DNA of 60,850 nucleotides from Porphyromonadaceae bacterium (GTDB lineage: Bacteria > Bacteroidota > Bacteroidia > Bacteroidales > Dysgonomonadaceae). Both the position numbers and the translations under genes were made by a program. The stretch spans positions 1 through 60,850 of the forward strand of contig JALHIE010000033.1 in assembly GCA_022840285.1 (NCBI GenBank), read 5' to 3'. Shown here piece by piece: positions 7,376-16,382 of the stretch; position 1 is the first letter of the stretch, and each line of letters opens with the position of its first letter. The notes beneath the pieces are model-generated. The model did not search any database and was not told the origin of the DNA. It saw only the letters and a program-made list of their open reading frames with translations.

Positions 7376-9829
7376 TTATGAGCCGGTACCCGTTCCTTCC
7401 TGCGAACTTTCGCCCTGCAAAACATCTTCGTTGGTGATGGTACGCTGTACTCTCCTGACCGAGGACTTCAAATCTCCGAAACGGTACGTCAGGCTCAGGC
7501 GGAAAGTGCGCATCGGGTTTTGAAAATTCATTTTCTGAACGAATCCATCTCCTTTGGTTGTCAACTTGAAATCGCGGTACTTGTGGAAAGGGGTCGTCGT
7601 ATTAAGGGAAACATCCAGCTTCTTGTTAAAGAAGCTCTTCATCGCGCTGAACGAATAAAAATAGAATGCCGATTGGGTGGTTTGCAATTGGATATTGCTC
7701 GTAAAGATTCCACCGTTCGCACTCAATCTTACGTCTTTGGGAAGTGTGAAAGTAATGCCTCCAAAACCGCGTCCAGAGAATCCGCTGTTTCTCACACCGG
7801 TATTTTCCGTGCTTTGAATATCGGTATAGCCGAGTGAACCGTTCACGTTCATCCGGATAACGGGTGTGGGTGTCCAGCTGGCATATCCATCCAGTCCCAC
7901 CGACTGATTCCGACCAATATTCCGGTACGTATTGTTGGTAACACCGTCTGCATCTACGAAAATGTAGGGAGTGATGGCATTTTGGGTAAACGAATAGCTT
8001 AGCGTGGCGTTGAAGTTCACTTTTTGTGAGAACGAACCGTAATTGATGTTTAAATTATGCGTCTGTTCCGCGTTCAGGTTAGGGTTTCCGTAACGGATGT
8101 TGTTGGGATCCGAATCGTTTATATAGGGATTCAGGTACCAGATACCCGGGCGGGATATCCGCATGTTGTACCCCCACCGCAAGGTTTTCGTCATCCCCAA
8201 CTGGTAGGAGAAAGCAGCCGAGGGAACCAAATCGAAAAAGTCTGCATGCACTACCGTATCGGTTTGCGCACTCATAAAGTGTATCTTCTGAGCGGTATTT
8301 TCACCCCGTAGACCCAGCTTCAACCCAAACTTTCCGGCTTTCAACCCGTATCCGGCATACCCCGATGTGATCCGTTGTTCGTGATCGAGATCATTCTTGC
8401 GGCTCAGGTCCTCTCCCCATTGCTCTCCGTTGTTCGGATCCAGGTACTTGTTATCGCCACGGCTGGAGTTATCGCGAAAAATGTATTTCAATCCCATCTC
8501 TAAACTGTGTTTACTGGTCAGCGGATTCACATAATCAATCTGTCCGGTGTGCTCTTTTCCTCCGGCGTTGTTTAAGCTCTTCATGCGGTAGCCCTCACTG
8601 TAAAAATAATTGTTCACATGGCTGTATTCACTTTCGTACTCGCTATCGTTGGGATCTTTCTCAAAGCGGTAAGAAACGGTCAGCAACTCGTCTTTCTTTT
8701 TAAAAGTCCGCTGATAATCGGACGTCAACGTAAATGACCCGAAATGATTTATCGAATTATTATTCAACAGGTACGAATAATCTCTTGCGCCTTGAGAAAG
8801 GACATCCTGTTCCGAGTTGGAATGAAATTTTCCTCCGAATTGTCCGACAGATATGTTAAACAGGTTCAGCGTATCCGGCTCGTAACTGAGCTGCGTATTG
8901 TAGAACAGTCCGCCACCGTAATTTTTGGAGGTCCCCTCCTGCGTCAGCTCATTTACCGGATTTGGAGCCATCTCTTCCCGGGTGAGCGATGTTTTTGCCT
9001 CCGGCCTGTTGTGGTAAAAATAACTCCCGTTTCCGGTAAGTCCGAACTTGCCGTATTTCAACGACAGGTAGGCGTTGCCTCCATACCCGCCGAACGTATC
9101 TCCGTTGGCTCCGACAGAACCCGAATAACCTTCATCCACCCGTTTATCGGTAATGATGTTTATGATTCCGCCCACTCCTTCGGCATCATACCGCGCTCCG
9201 GGATCAGTGATCACTTCCACGTCCTTTATGCTGTTGGCAGGCATACTTTTCAGCACTTGCGACGGGTTGTTCGAAATCATGTTCGACGGTTTCCCGTTCA
9301 GGTATATTTTGAAGCTCGATGACCCTTTCAGCTGGATATTGTCTTCGCCGTCGACCGTAACCAGGGGCACCTTACGAAGCAAATCCAGCACATTGGACGT
9401 AGTTGCCTCGGGATCGTCTTTGGCACTGTAGGTGATCTTATCGATCTCTACCTTTACCAATGGACGTTGTGCCGTCACACTGATCTCGGACAGTTCGGTA
9501 GAACTTTCCAACATTTCAATTTGCCCGAGATTGACCTGCGGCTCTCCGTCCTTTACCTCCACGTTGCGGTTAAAATTATTCATTCCGACAAACTGGAAAG
9601 TAAAGATATAGTCTCCGGCCTGCAGTTTGGTGGTAAAATTCCCGCTGTCATCGGTAGCAAATTTTTTGATGGATTTTTGTGGAACCGTTTTACTGGCAAC
9701 CGAAACGGTGGCGTAAGGGAGCGGTTGTTTATCATTTGCGCTCACCAGTTGTCCTTTTACAGTGGTGTCCTCCGCAGAGACCACAACGGATGTCAGCAGG
9801 AGAACCAGTGATAATAGAGTTTGTTTCAT
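7376..9829 (-). CDS. outer membrane beta-barrel / TonB-dependent receptor-like protein
   Basis: 817 residues from ATG 9829. The frame stays open up to 9991, but the start at 9829 gives a clean signal peptide (MKQTLLSLVLLLTSVVVSAE) and lies 24 bases after the -7 element at 9853-9860. After the signal come a carboxypeptidase-regulatory-like beta-sandwich (VKGQLVSANDKQPLPYATVSV, about 25-105), a plug-like region (TSNVLDLLRKVPLVTVDGEDNIQLKG and PGARYDAEGVGGIINIIT), and a long barrel ending in RLSLTYRFGD. This is the outer-membrane beta-barrel family (OMP_b-brl_3) common in Bacteroidota, related to TonB-dependent receptors. No SusD-like gene is nearby, so it is not a SusC. The substrate cannot be told. 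Confidence 0.85.
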   Translation of the reverse strand: MKQTLLSLVLLLTSVVVSAEDTTVKGQLVSANDKQPLPYATVSVASKTVPQKSIKKFATDDSGNFTTKLQAGDYIFTFQFVGMNNFNRNVEVKDGEPQVNLGQIEMLESSTELSEISVTAQRPLVKVEIDKITYSAKDDPEATTSNVLDLLRKVPLVTVDGEDNIQLKGSSSFKIYLNGKPSNMISNNPSQVLKSMPANSIKDVEVITDPGARYDAEGVGGIINIITDKRVDEGYSGSVGANGDTFGGYGGNAYLSLKYGKFGLTGNGSYFYHNRPEAKTSLTREEMAPNPVNELTQEGTSKNYGGGLFYNTQLSYEPDTLNLFNISVGQFGGKFHSNSEQDVLSQGARDYSYLLNNNSINHFGSFTLTSDYQRTFKKKDELLTVSYRFEKDPNDSEYESEYSHVNNYFYSEGYRMKSLNNAGGKEHTGQIDYVNPLTSKHSLEMGLKYIFRDNSSRGDNKYLDPNNGEQWGEDLSRKNDLDHEQRITSGYAGYGLKAGKFGLKLGLRGENTAQKIHFMSAQTDTVVHADFFDLVPSAAFSYQLGMTKTLRWGYNMRISRPGIWYLNPYINDSDPNNIRYGNPNLNAEQTHNLNINYGSFSQKVNFNATLSYSFTQNAITPYIFVDADGVTNNTYRNIGRNQSVGLDGYASWTPTPVIRMNVNGSLGYTDIQSTENTGVRNSGFSGRGFGGITFTLPKDVRLSANGGIFTSNIQLQTTQSAFYFYSFSAMKSFFNKKLDVSLNTTTPFHKYRDFKLTTKGDGFVQKMNFQNPMRTFRLSLTYRFGDLKSSVRRVQRTITNEDVLQGESSQEGTGTGS

Positions 9830-9852
9830 AAAGGTATTAATTGAATTTTCAG

Positions 9853-9881
9853 CAAAAGTAGTTAATAAATCCAATAGGCAA
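9853..9881 (-). promoter_or_regulatory. promoter of the outer-membrane receptor gene
   Basis: On the minus strand TACTTTTG (9860-9853) fits the -7 consensus and a TTG at 9881-9879 stands 18 bases upstream, close to the usual 19-base spacing. It supports translation from 9829, because the longer frame would start upstream of the promoter. Confidence 0.55.
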
Positions 9882-10056
9882 CCCATAAAGACGCCCCTGT
9901 TACGATAATTTAGTAAAGGAAGGGTTCTTTGATACACCTTTTTTGCATTTTTAAACATAAGATTCAATCTTATCCTGTTTAGACGAAGCATCCCCCGTAT
10001 TTCTTACATGAAAAAGGTTAATTCTTCACGATGATTACCGGCAATTTTTTTTTACT

Positions 10057-10064
10057 TACTTTTG
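10057..10064 (+). promoter_or_regulatory. -7 element TACTTTTG for the lysO pair
   Basis: TACTTTTG lies 32 bases before the ATG at 10097. It falls inside the longer frame that begins at 10031, so it argues that 10097 is the true start. Confidence 0.5.
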
Positions 10065-10096
10065 CAATTAAATTTCTCCACCAAAACAAAAATTCT

Positions 10097-10378
10097 ATGC
10101 TCAACATTATCCTCATCATACTATCGGGCATTGTCGTGGGATATTTTGCCAGAAAACTCCCGCAAATGAAGCATGTGGGATCCGTTATAAGCCTGATCAT
10201 TATGTTGCTGTTGTTTTTCCTGGGCGTTTCAGTAGGTGCAAATGAACAAGTAGTGACAAATTTCAGTACCATCGGCCTTGACGCATTGATCATTAGTTTC
10301 GGGGCGACTGTGGGAACTGTTCTCTGTGCCTGGCTGGTGTACTCGACGTTTTTCAGAAGAAAGGGTAAAAATTCATGA
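10097..10378 (+). CDS. lysine exporter LysO, N-terminal half protein (DUF340)
   Basis: 93 residues from ATG 10097. Three hydrophobic segments (MLNIILIILSGIVVGYFA, SLIIMLLLFFLGVSVG, ALIISFGATVGTVLCAWLVY) match the N-terminal half of E. coli LysO/YbjE, which exports L-lysine and thialysine. Bacteroidota commonly split the exporter into two genes, and the stop of this one overlaps the start of the next by 4 bases (ATGA). The ATG at 10031 is in frame but precedes a -7 promoter element, so 10097 is preferred. Confidence 0.8.
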   Translation: MLNIILIILSGIVVGYFARKLPQMKHVGSVISLIIMLLLFFLGVSVGANEQVVTNFSTIGLDALIISFGATVGTVLCAWLVYSTFFRRKGKNS

Positions 10379-11994
10379 AGCAATCCCTTATCTATCTGCT
10401 GAAAGACGATATCTCGAAATGGATTCTTTATGGACTCTTATTTTTTGTCGGGGTACAGATAGGTTCCGGCAAAAACATGTTTACGGCCGTGAAGCGATTC
10501 GGGTTCAAGATCGTCTTGGTACCCGTTGCCACCACAGTTGGCACTTTCGCGGGGGCGGCACTGGCAAGTCTTTTTCTTCCCGAAAGAAGCCTGATCGAAT
10601 GCCTGAGTGTAGGAGCCGGATTTGCCTACTATTCGCTATCGAGCATTCTCATCTCCGAGTTTCGTGGAGCCGAACTGGGTACGGTAGCCTTGCTGGCTAA
10701 CATCATGCGTGAGTTTACTGTCCTGGTTTTTACGCCGTGGATGGTAAAATATTTCGGAAAGCTATCCCCCATCTGTGCTGGTGGCGCAACCACCATGGAT
10801 ACGACCCTACCCATGATCACCAAATATTCGGGATCCGACTACGTGGTTGTGGCACTTTTCCACGGAATGGTCATCGATTTTTCCGTACCTTTGTGGGTCA
10901 GTATACTCTTTTTCTATTTAACGACCAACGCATACGTTGCTGTCAGGATATACCAGCTTATCCCGGCAAATGCGTGGGTCAGAATTGTTGTAATGGGTAT
11001 TTTTGTGCTTGGATTTGCCAGCCTGCTCGTTTTTTTCCGGTTTGGCGAAGCCATGCCTGTGGGGATTGCCGGCTTCTTCTACCGGTTCGGTACATCGTGG
11101 ATGATCGCTTTCTTATATGTTTTCATGCTCGTTTTCTTTGTCGATGTATTCAGGATCATCAACTCGTTCATACCCATTGCCGACAAAGAAACTGTTCGTG
11201 ACATTTTTCATCACAACGCGCTAACTGCCGCTACAGGTTTGGGTCTTACGGCGTTGATACTTTTGCACGGTAACTGGCAATATCACAACAAAAAACGTTC
11301 GCACATAACCATCAAAACCGAAAAAATCGAAAAACCGGTGAGAATTGTCGGCATCAGCGATTTACACCTGGGCTACACCATTTCAAAGAAAGAGCTGAAC
11401 AGGTGGGTGGAGATGATCAATGCCGAAAATCCGGACATGGTTATTATTGGCGGAGACCTGGTTGACAACCAGTTTCGTCCCGTATGGAGGCATTCACTCG
11501 ATAAGGAATTACGAAAAATTAACGCACCATTGGGAATTTATGCCTGTACCGGTAATCACGAATACATCTCGGGTATTAAAAACAGCATCGATTTTTATGC
11601 CCGGTCGGGAATTACGCTGTTGCGTGACTCCGTGCTTCAAACGAATGGGTTAACAATCATCGGACGGGAAGATCATTCACGGCAGAATCGCAAGACGTTG
11701 CGGGAACTGATAAAAGATAGCAACAACCGGACTTTCTCGATACTTCTTAATCACCAGCCTTACGATCTGGATGAAACGGTGCGGGAAAGAATCGATTTTC
11801 AATTCTCCGGCCACACACATCGGGGACAGGTTTTTCCGGCATCCTTGATAACCGATAAAATTTTCGAACTTTCGCAAGGGTATCTTCAAAAAGAGAATAC
11901 CCATTTCTACGTTTCTTCAGGCTTGGGCATCTGGGGCGGGAAGTTCCGCATTGGCACCCGGTCGGAGTACCTGGTCTTGGATTTGGTGAATTAA
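10375..11994 (+). CDS. LysO C-terminal half fused to a membrane-anchored metallophosphoesterase
   Basis: 539 residues in one uninterrupted frame. Residues 1-178 resemble the LysO exporter C-terminal half: GLLFFVGVQIGSG, FAYYSLSSILIS, SPICAGGATTMDTTLP and HGMVIDFSVP. Residues 179-300 (FFYLTTNAYVAVRIYQLIPAN onward) look like the N-terminal membrane region of a YaeI-type phosphoesterase. Residues 322-539 are a calcineurin-like phosphoesterase with DLH (329-331), GGDLVDN, GNHEY (393-397), NHQP and GHTHRGQ metal-binding motifs. Usual LysO second-half proteins have an extra N-terminal membrane helix that is absent here, and the exporter part stops exactly where family members end. A fusion created by loss of an intergenic stop is likely. 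Overlaps the DUF340 gene by 4 bases and is followed by a paralogous phosphoesterase. Confidence 0.85.
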   Translation: MKQSLIYLLKDDISKWILYGLLFFVGVQIGSGKNMFTAVKRFGFKIVLVPVATTVGTFAGAALASLFLPERSLIECLSVGAGFAYYSLSSILISEFRGAELGTVALLANIMREFTVLVFTPWMVKYFGKLSPICAGGATTMDTTLPMITKYSGSDYVVVALFHGMVIDFSVPLWVSILFFYLTTNAYVAVRIYQLIPANAWVRIVVMGIFVLGFASLLVFFRFGEAMPVGIAGFFYRFGTSWMIAFLYVFMLVFFVDVFRIINSFIPIADKETVRDIFHHNALTAATGLGLTALILLHGNWQYHNKKRSHITIKTEKIEKPVRIVGISDLHLGYTISKKELNRWVEMINAENPDMVIIGGDLVDNQFRPVWRHSLDKELRKINAPLGIYACTGNHEYISGIKNSIDFYARSGITLLRDSVLQTNGLTIIGREDHSRQNRKTLRELIKDSNNRTFSILLNHQPYDLDETVRERIDFQFSGHTHRGQVFPASLITDKIFELSQGYLQKENTHFYVSSGLGIWGGKFRIGTRSEYLVLDLVN

Positions 11995-12008
11995 TTTACT
12001 TACTTTCT

Positions 12009-13142
12009 ATGCGCTCACTTATCGTCGCACTGATTATACATTTCACGCTCAACATCCTTGTTTTCCTGAAAGGTTGGGATGTTTTTAAAACGCAAAAGCT
12101 GCTCCGGATGTTCTGGACGGTTATTTTCGTTTTCGAACTGTTGGTATACCTCACGGGATTTGCATTCTACCGCCATCTTCCTCCTGAAATTATTCACCCC
12201 ATCCGCATGATGGGAACAAGCTGGATGCTTTTTCTGCTTTACCTGGGGGGCCTGGTTTTAACAGGCGACTTTCTATACCTGGTATTCCGGAAAAAAATCA
12301 CCCGTCCCAAAGAACTGCTGGACCAACCGGGAAAGATGAAACTCACACTCTTTCTTTCCTCCGTTGCAGTGGTGATATTGACATTGTCTTACGGCAGTTA
12401 CAAATTTAACCATCCGGAGGTACGACAGGTGGATATACAGATTGGTAAATCAGCCGGAAAAATGGACTCCGTGAGGATTGCGATGGTTGGCGACTTACAT
12501 TTGGGATACCTGATCAACCGGAATGACGCTAAAAGGATGGTGGATTTGATCATGGAGCAAAAGCCCGACTTGATCCTTTTTGTGGGAGATATCCTCGACT
12601 CCCGCCTCGATCCCGTTCAGGAACAAAGGATGGACGAAGAACTCCGGCGGCTGCACGCACGCCTGGGCGTATATTCCTGTACCGGTAACCACGAATACCG
12701 TTACGAAGCTGAACAAAAAATACAATGGTTAAACCGTGCAGGCATAAGCATGCTGCGCGATTCGGCTGTCCTGATCGACAGCGCTTTTTATGTGGTGGGA
12801 CGCGAAGATGTTGTGTTTCCCGAGCGGGTACCGTTATCCGAAATCCTGAACCGGCAGAACGTGAACCGGTTCAAACCGGTCATCGTCCTAAACCACAGCC
12901 CGAATGATCTTGACGAAGAAGTCAATGCCGGAGCTGACATTGCGCTATACGGGCACACCCACCACGGACAGGCTTTTCCCGGAAATATTGCCACGCGATT
13001 GGTTTTTGAAGTGGCTTACGGATATGCCCGGAAAGGGGACACACATATCTATGTAACCTCGGGACTGGGGTTGGCAGGCCCGCAATACCGCATAGGCACG
13101 GTTTCGGAAGTAGCGGTGTTGAATGTGAAATTTGAGAAGTAA
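12009..13142 (+). CDS. membrane-anchored calcineurin-like metallophosphoesterase
   Basis: 377 residues. The N-terminal third has four or so hydrophobic helices (LIVALIIHFTLNILVFLKGW to LFLSSVAVVILTLSYGSY). The catalytic domain from about residue 155 carries GDLHLGY, VGDILDSRLDP, GNHEYRYE, LNHSPNDLDE and GHTHHGQAFPG, the complete set of dinuclear-metal ligands, then TSGLGLAGPQYRIGT. It resembles E. coli YaeI-type phosphodiesterases; the substrate is unknown. It is clearly paralogous to the phosphoesterase half of the gene 14 bases upstream and probably shares its transcript. Confidence 0.88.
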   Translation: MRSLIVALIIHFTLNILVFLKGWDVFKTQKLLRMFWTVIFVFELLVYLTGFAFYRHLPPEIIHPIRMMGTSWMLFLLYLGGLVLTGDFLYLVFRKKITRPKELLDQPGKMKLTLFLSSVAVVILTLSYGSYKFNHPEVRQVDIQIGKSAGKMDSVRIAMVGDLHLGYLINRNDAKRMVDLIMEQKPDLILFVGDILDSRLDPVQEQRMDEELRRLHARLGVYSCTGNHEYRYEAEQKIQWLNRAGISMLRDSAVLIDSAFYVVGREDVVFPERVPLSEILNRQNVNRFKPVIVLNHSPNDLDEEVNAGADIALYGHTHHGQAFPGNIATRLVFEVAYGYARKGDTHIYVTSGLGLAGPQYRIGTVSEVAVLNVKFEK

Positions 13143-13210
13143 CTCTCCTTTAGGACGGATAATTGATTTGTATGGATTGGATAATTCTTTCTGCTGCCTG
13201 CCCTGCAACC

Positions 13211-13819
13211 TTATCGTCTTTTCTGCTTAAAACCATCACTTGCCAGTAATTTAAATCTTTCACTGTTCTGGGTATACGTTCCCCGCTGGATAAATCCAGG
13301 AAAGTTACGGATGGACGTTTCAAATGTTTCCATCTTCTCCAGCATTCTTTTTATATTTTCGGGCAGCGGGGGCGGTGTCGAAGACTTCAGTTCCCAAGGT
13401 GTTTCAAGAGTTAACCGATAAGTTCCGTAGGTTTTCTCTACCCATTGTTCCGAAAGTACTTTTTCAGCGGTCTTTTTGTTGTTCTTAAGTGCAGTGACAG
13501 CCGTACTACCAAGCCATGAACCGACAGCAGCAAAAATTGTGGTTATTACCACTATAAGAATTTTCTCCTTCATCGGTCTCGATTTCAGTGCTCTGCTTTT
13601 CTTTATCGGGACTTCTGGTGGCAGTTGATCTTCTGTGAAACAGGCGTTTCGTTTAAAATCCTCGAATGTTCCTCCGGGATTTCTTCGCTTCCATTGGGTG
13701 AAATTATTGTCGAGCTTCTGTCCGCACGATGTACAGAATACCACATATTCCGATTTCATCTCGTTACGGTTGCCGCAGTTGTTGCATTGTAGGTAGTGTA
13801 TCATGTGGTATTTATGCAT
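13211..13819 (-). CDS. zinc-ribbon membrane protein of unknown function, probably frameshifted at the C-terminus
   Basis: 202 residues, or 197 from the internal ATG at 13804. An N-terminal zinc ribbon has C-x2-C (LQCNNCG) and C-x2-C (FCTSCGQKLDNNF), then WKRRNPGGTFEDFKR and one membrane helix (ILIVVITTIFAAVGSWLGST). The rest is periplasmic or cytoplasmic without a named domain. Downstream of the frame change near 13255-13275 another frame continues as DLNYWQVMVLSRKDDKVAG and then AAERIIQSIQINYPS, ending at 13150-13152. That tail looks like a genuine domain end, so the intact gene was probably 13150-13804/13819 and has suffered a 1-base shift. No name can be given. Confidence 0.7.
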   Translation of the reverse strand: MHKYHMIHYLQCNNCGNRNEMKSEYVVFCTSCGQKLDNNFTQWKRRNPGGTFEDFKRNACFTEDQLPPEVPIKKSRALKSRPMKEKILIVVITTIFAAVGSWLGSTAVTALKNNKKTAEKVLSEQWVEKTYGTYRLTLETPWELKSSTPPPLPENIKRMLEKMETFETSIRNFPGFIQRGTYTQNSERFKLLASDGFKQKRR

Positions 13820-13831
13820 CTACTTTATTCT

Positions 13832-15145
13832 TTACAAAAACGGGATCACTTTCTCCAGCTGTACCGAGTGCGAACCTTTTAGCAGGACATAATGTCCGAC
13901 TACAGGATGTTGTTTCAACTCCTCGATCAACTGCTCCACTCGCTCAAAGGCTAACGTATTTTTCGTGGCGATGCTCCCAGCCACTCCGTCGGTAAAGACG
14001 GAACCGACCAGGTAAATTTTATCGAACGATTGTTCGCGTAAGTATTCCAACATTTTCCTGTGCTCTCTGTTAGCAATAGGTCCCAACTCTTTCATCTCGC
14101 CCAAAATGACCGCTTTCGGCAAATCGGATTTTATTTTTGAAAAAAACTCCAGCATGGCTTTCATGCTTGTAGGGTTGGCATTGTAAGCGTCGATAATAAG
14201 GTCGTTGTGCTCAGTACGCTCGAATTGCGAACGGTTGTTTTTAGGCTCGTAAGCTTCGAGGGCGCTGCTGATAAGTTCGGCATTGATGCCAAAATATTTA
14301 CCTATGGCCGCAGCAGCCAGCGCATTATCGAGGTTATACTCTCCCACGAGATGAGTTTTCACACGGTGAGGGTGTTCAAAAAAATTCCAATCGAAATGCA
14401 AAAAGGGCGTTTCAGCCGACAACGTACCCGACACAAACAAGCCGGGATCATCACGCCCGTACAAAATCCTGTCCATCCCTTCCGATTTTTCACTCAACGT
14501 GGGGTTATCTTTGTTCACAAATACCTTGCCGTCGTGTTCACGGATAAAATCGTAAAGTTCGCATTTGGTCCTGATCACGTTTTCCAACGAACCGAATCCT
14601 TCTATATGAGCTTTTCCGATGTTGGTGATCAATCCAATATTGGGTTCGGCAATTTCACATAATTCGCGGATCTCGCCGGGATGATTGGCACCCATCTCTA
14701 TTACCCCAATTTCGTGCGACTTGTTTATCGCCAGCAACGTAAGCGGAACACCGATGTGGTTGTTGAGGTTTCCCTGAGTAAAAGCTACTTTGAACTCCCT
14801 GGAAAGGATGGTGGCTATCAATTCCTTCGTGGTCGTTTTACCGTTTGTACCCGTAATGCCCACAATGGTTATCTTTAGCTTCTTCCGGTGAAAATTGGCC
14901 AACTTTTGCAAAGTTTCCAGTACATTTTCCACCACAACTATGCGCGGGTTCTCCGGTTTGTTATTTTCCCACTCATCCACCACAGCATAAGCACACCCTT
15001 TTTCAATGGCATTTTCGGCAAATTGGTTGCCGTTGAAGCGTTCGCCTTTGAGCGCAAAGAAAATAGAATCGTGCGGGCAAACACGGGAATCGGTAGTAAC
15101 TACCGGATGCTTTTTATAGATTTCGTATAATGCGGAAATTTCCAT
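13832..15145 (-). CDS. murF: UDP-N-acetylmuramoyl-tripeptide--D-alanyl-D-alanine ligase MurF
   Basis: 437 residues, usual MurF length. Adds D-Ala-D-Ala to the UDP-MurNAc-tripeptide, the last cytoplasmic step of peptidoglycan precursor synthesis. The ATP-binding loop GITGTNGKTTTKE lies at residues 96-108. GVIEMGANHPGEI, TNIGKAHIEGFGS and IIDAYNANPTSMKA are Mur-ligase blocks specific to MurF, and GHYVLLKGSHSVQLEKV closes the C-terminal domain. It stands alone rather than in a mur cluster. The C1-type peptidase gene lies 16 bases upstream on the same strand. Confidence 0.96.
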   Translation of the reverse strand: MEISALYEIYKKHPVVTTDSRVCPHDSIFFALKGERFNGNQFAENAIEKGCAYAVVDEWENNKPENPRIVVVENVLETLQKLANFHRKKLKITIVGITGTNGKTTTKELIATILSREFKVAFTQGNLNNHIGVPLTLLAINKSHEIGVIEMGANHPGEIRELCEIAEPNIGLITNIGKAHIEGFGSLENVIRTKCELYDFIREHDGKVFVNKDNPTLSEKSEGMDRILYGRDDPGLFVSGTLSAETPFLHFDWNFFEHPHRVKTHLVGEYNLDNALAAAAIGKYFGINAELISSALEAYEPKNNRSQFERTEHNDLIIDAYNANPTSMKAMLEFFSKIKSDLPKAVILGEMKELGPIANREHRKMLEYLREQSFDKIYLVGSVFTDGVAGSIATKNTLAFERVEQLIEELKQHPVVGHYVLLKGSHSVQLEKVIPFL

Positions 15146-15161
15146 AATATCCCTTTTGAAC

Positions 15162-16277
15162 TCATAATTTTTTCGCCGTCTCTTTCGGGAGTGCCTCCTT
15201 GTGGGTAACGATGCTCAGTGTTTTGTAACGGACAAAAGCTTCCGACGCGTACCAAATTCCATCGTAAGGACCCGTTTTTCCCCACGAATTCTTCACCAGG
15301 TAGTACTTGTTGCCGTTCTGATCGTTTGCAATACCGTAGATATGCATGCCGTGATCGTCTGTTGTCTGATAATTATCGTACGCCAACTGACGCATTTCCT
15401 GCGTGATATTTTTTTCTTTAAGCACTTCAACGCCCACCTTTCCGGCAATGGTTGAGCGTCTCTCACGTTCCGACAAGCCCAGCCATCTTGCCTGATCGGT
15501 TCCTGCATTTTCCGCCGCATTTTCATCGGGCACAATAGCTATGCCCTGACGCGAAAATCCGCCTTCGCTCACATCCGAAGCCCAGGCAACGGTATAACCG
15601 TTCATAATGGCGTTATCGATGGTTGCCATCATCTCATCCACCGGCAGGTTGTACGAATTTGCCCAGCGCCAGTTGTCGGGCACTTCAAGGGGAAAGTATG
15701 CATAAAACGGATGATGCGTGAATGAAGTGATCGAGATGTAATCGTTCGGATTCAGTTCTAAAAAGTCCTTGAACGATTGCGGTGTATAGGTTTTCCCGTT
15801 ATAAATGAACGAAGCGGGTTTTTCTTTCAGATAAGCATCCAGAATACCGCTAAACCCTTTGTCCCATACTGTTGAAACAGTATTGTTTCCGATGATTCCT
15901 TTCATGTGGTCATGACGTTCTGCTCCGCCGACCAAACCGGTGTAGGCTTCATCGGGAACAATTCCGTATTCGTCGAGCGTTTCTATCACATCGGCGAACG
16001 ATCCCCCGGGCGCAAAATTCAGGTGCCCGTGCGTCCGTACATACTTTCCGGCTTTGTCTTCGTAGTTTCTTCTTACAATATACATTTCCGACAAGTCGAA
16101 CGTGCCTTTTCCTTTCCGCAGCAGTTCAGCCTCCAGGAAGCTCACACCCGAAAAGCTCCAGCAGGTGCTTGTGCTTGCCTGGTTCTTTACGGATGTTACG
16201 GGGTTTTCTTTAACTACAGTGAATGTATAAACCGAAGTTTGGGAGAAAGCAACAACAATTAAAGTTAACTTATGCAT
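15162..16277 (-). CDS. C1-family cysteine peptidase (aminopeptidase C / bleomycin hydrolase-like)
   Basis: 371 residues from ATG 16277; the frame is open to 16313 but that would run into the promoter at 16311-16318. A short hydrophobic N-terminus (MHKLTLIVVAFSQTSVYTF) suggests export. The papain-fold triad is visible: Q33 and C39 in VKNQASTSTCWSFSG, a histidine in DDHGMHIYGIAND and the asparagine in LVKNSWG. LNFAPGGSFADVIETLDEYGIVP is typical of the C1B group seen in Bacteroidota. Likely a periplasmic or secreted aminopeptidase acting on peptides, which fits a proteolytic anaerobe. The exact specificity is not evident. Confidence 0.88.
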   Translation of the reverse strand: MHKLTLIVVAFSQTSVYTFTVVKENPVTSVKNQASTSTCWSFSGVSFLEAELLRKGKGTFDLSEMYIVRRNYEDKAGKYVRTHGHLNFAPGGSFADVIETLDEYGIVPDEAYTGLVGGAERHDHMKGIIGNNTVSTVWDKGFSGILDAYLKEKPASFIYNGKTYTPQSFKDFLELNPNDYISITSFTHHPFYAYFPLEVPDNWRWANSYNLPVDEMMATIDNAIMNGYTVAWASDVSEGGFSRQGIAIVPDENAAENAGTDQARWLGLSERERRSTIAGKVGVEVLKEKNITQEMRQLAYDNYQTTDDHGMHIYGIANDQNGNKYYLVKNSWGKTGPYDGIWYASEAFVRYKTLSIVTHKEALPKETAKKL

Positions 16278-16310
16278 ACGACAATTTTTTGGGTTGTAAT
16301 ATTTGATGCA

Positions 16311-16318
16311 CAAAGTTA
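16311..16318 (-). promoter_or_regulatory. -7 element TAACTTTG for the C1 peptidase
   Basis: On the minus strand TAACTTTG (16318-16311) matches TAnnTTTG and stands 34 bases before the ATG at 16277. Confidence 0.45.
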
Positions 16319-16382
16319 ACTTAAAAAGAGAGATGGGGCTTTATTTTTGGGGCAATAAATAGCTAAAAAAGCAAAAAAAACG

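Noticed and set aside
8744..9322. 192-codon open frame on the plus strand
   Set aside because: Antisense of the outer-membrane receptor gene; composition is that of a shadow frame.
10018..10383. 121-codon minus-strand frame
   Set aside because: Covers the DUF340 gene, which has three membrane helices, a promoter and a coupled downstream partner.
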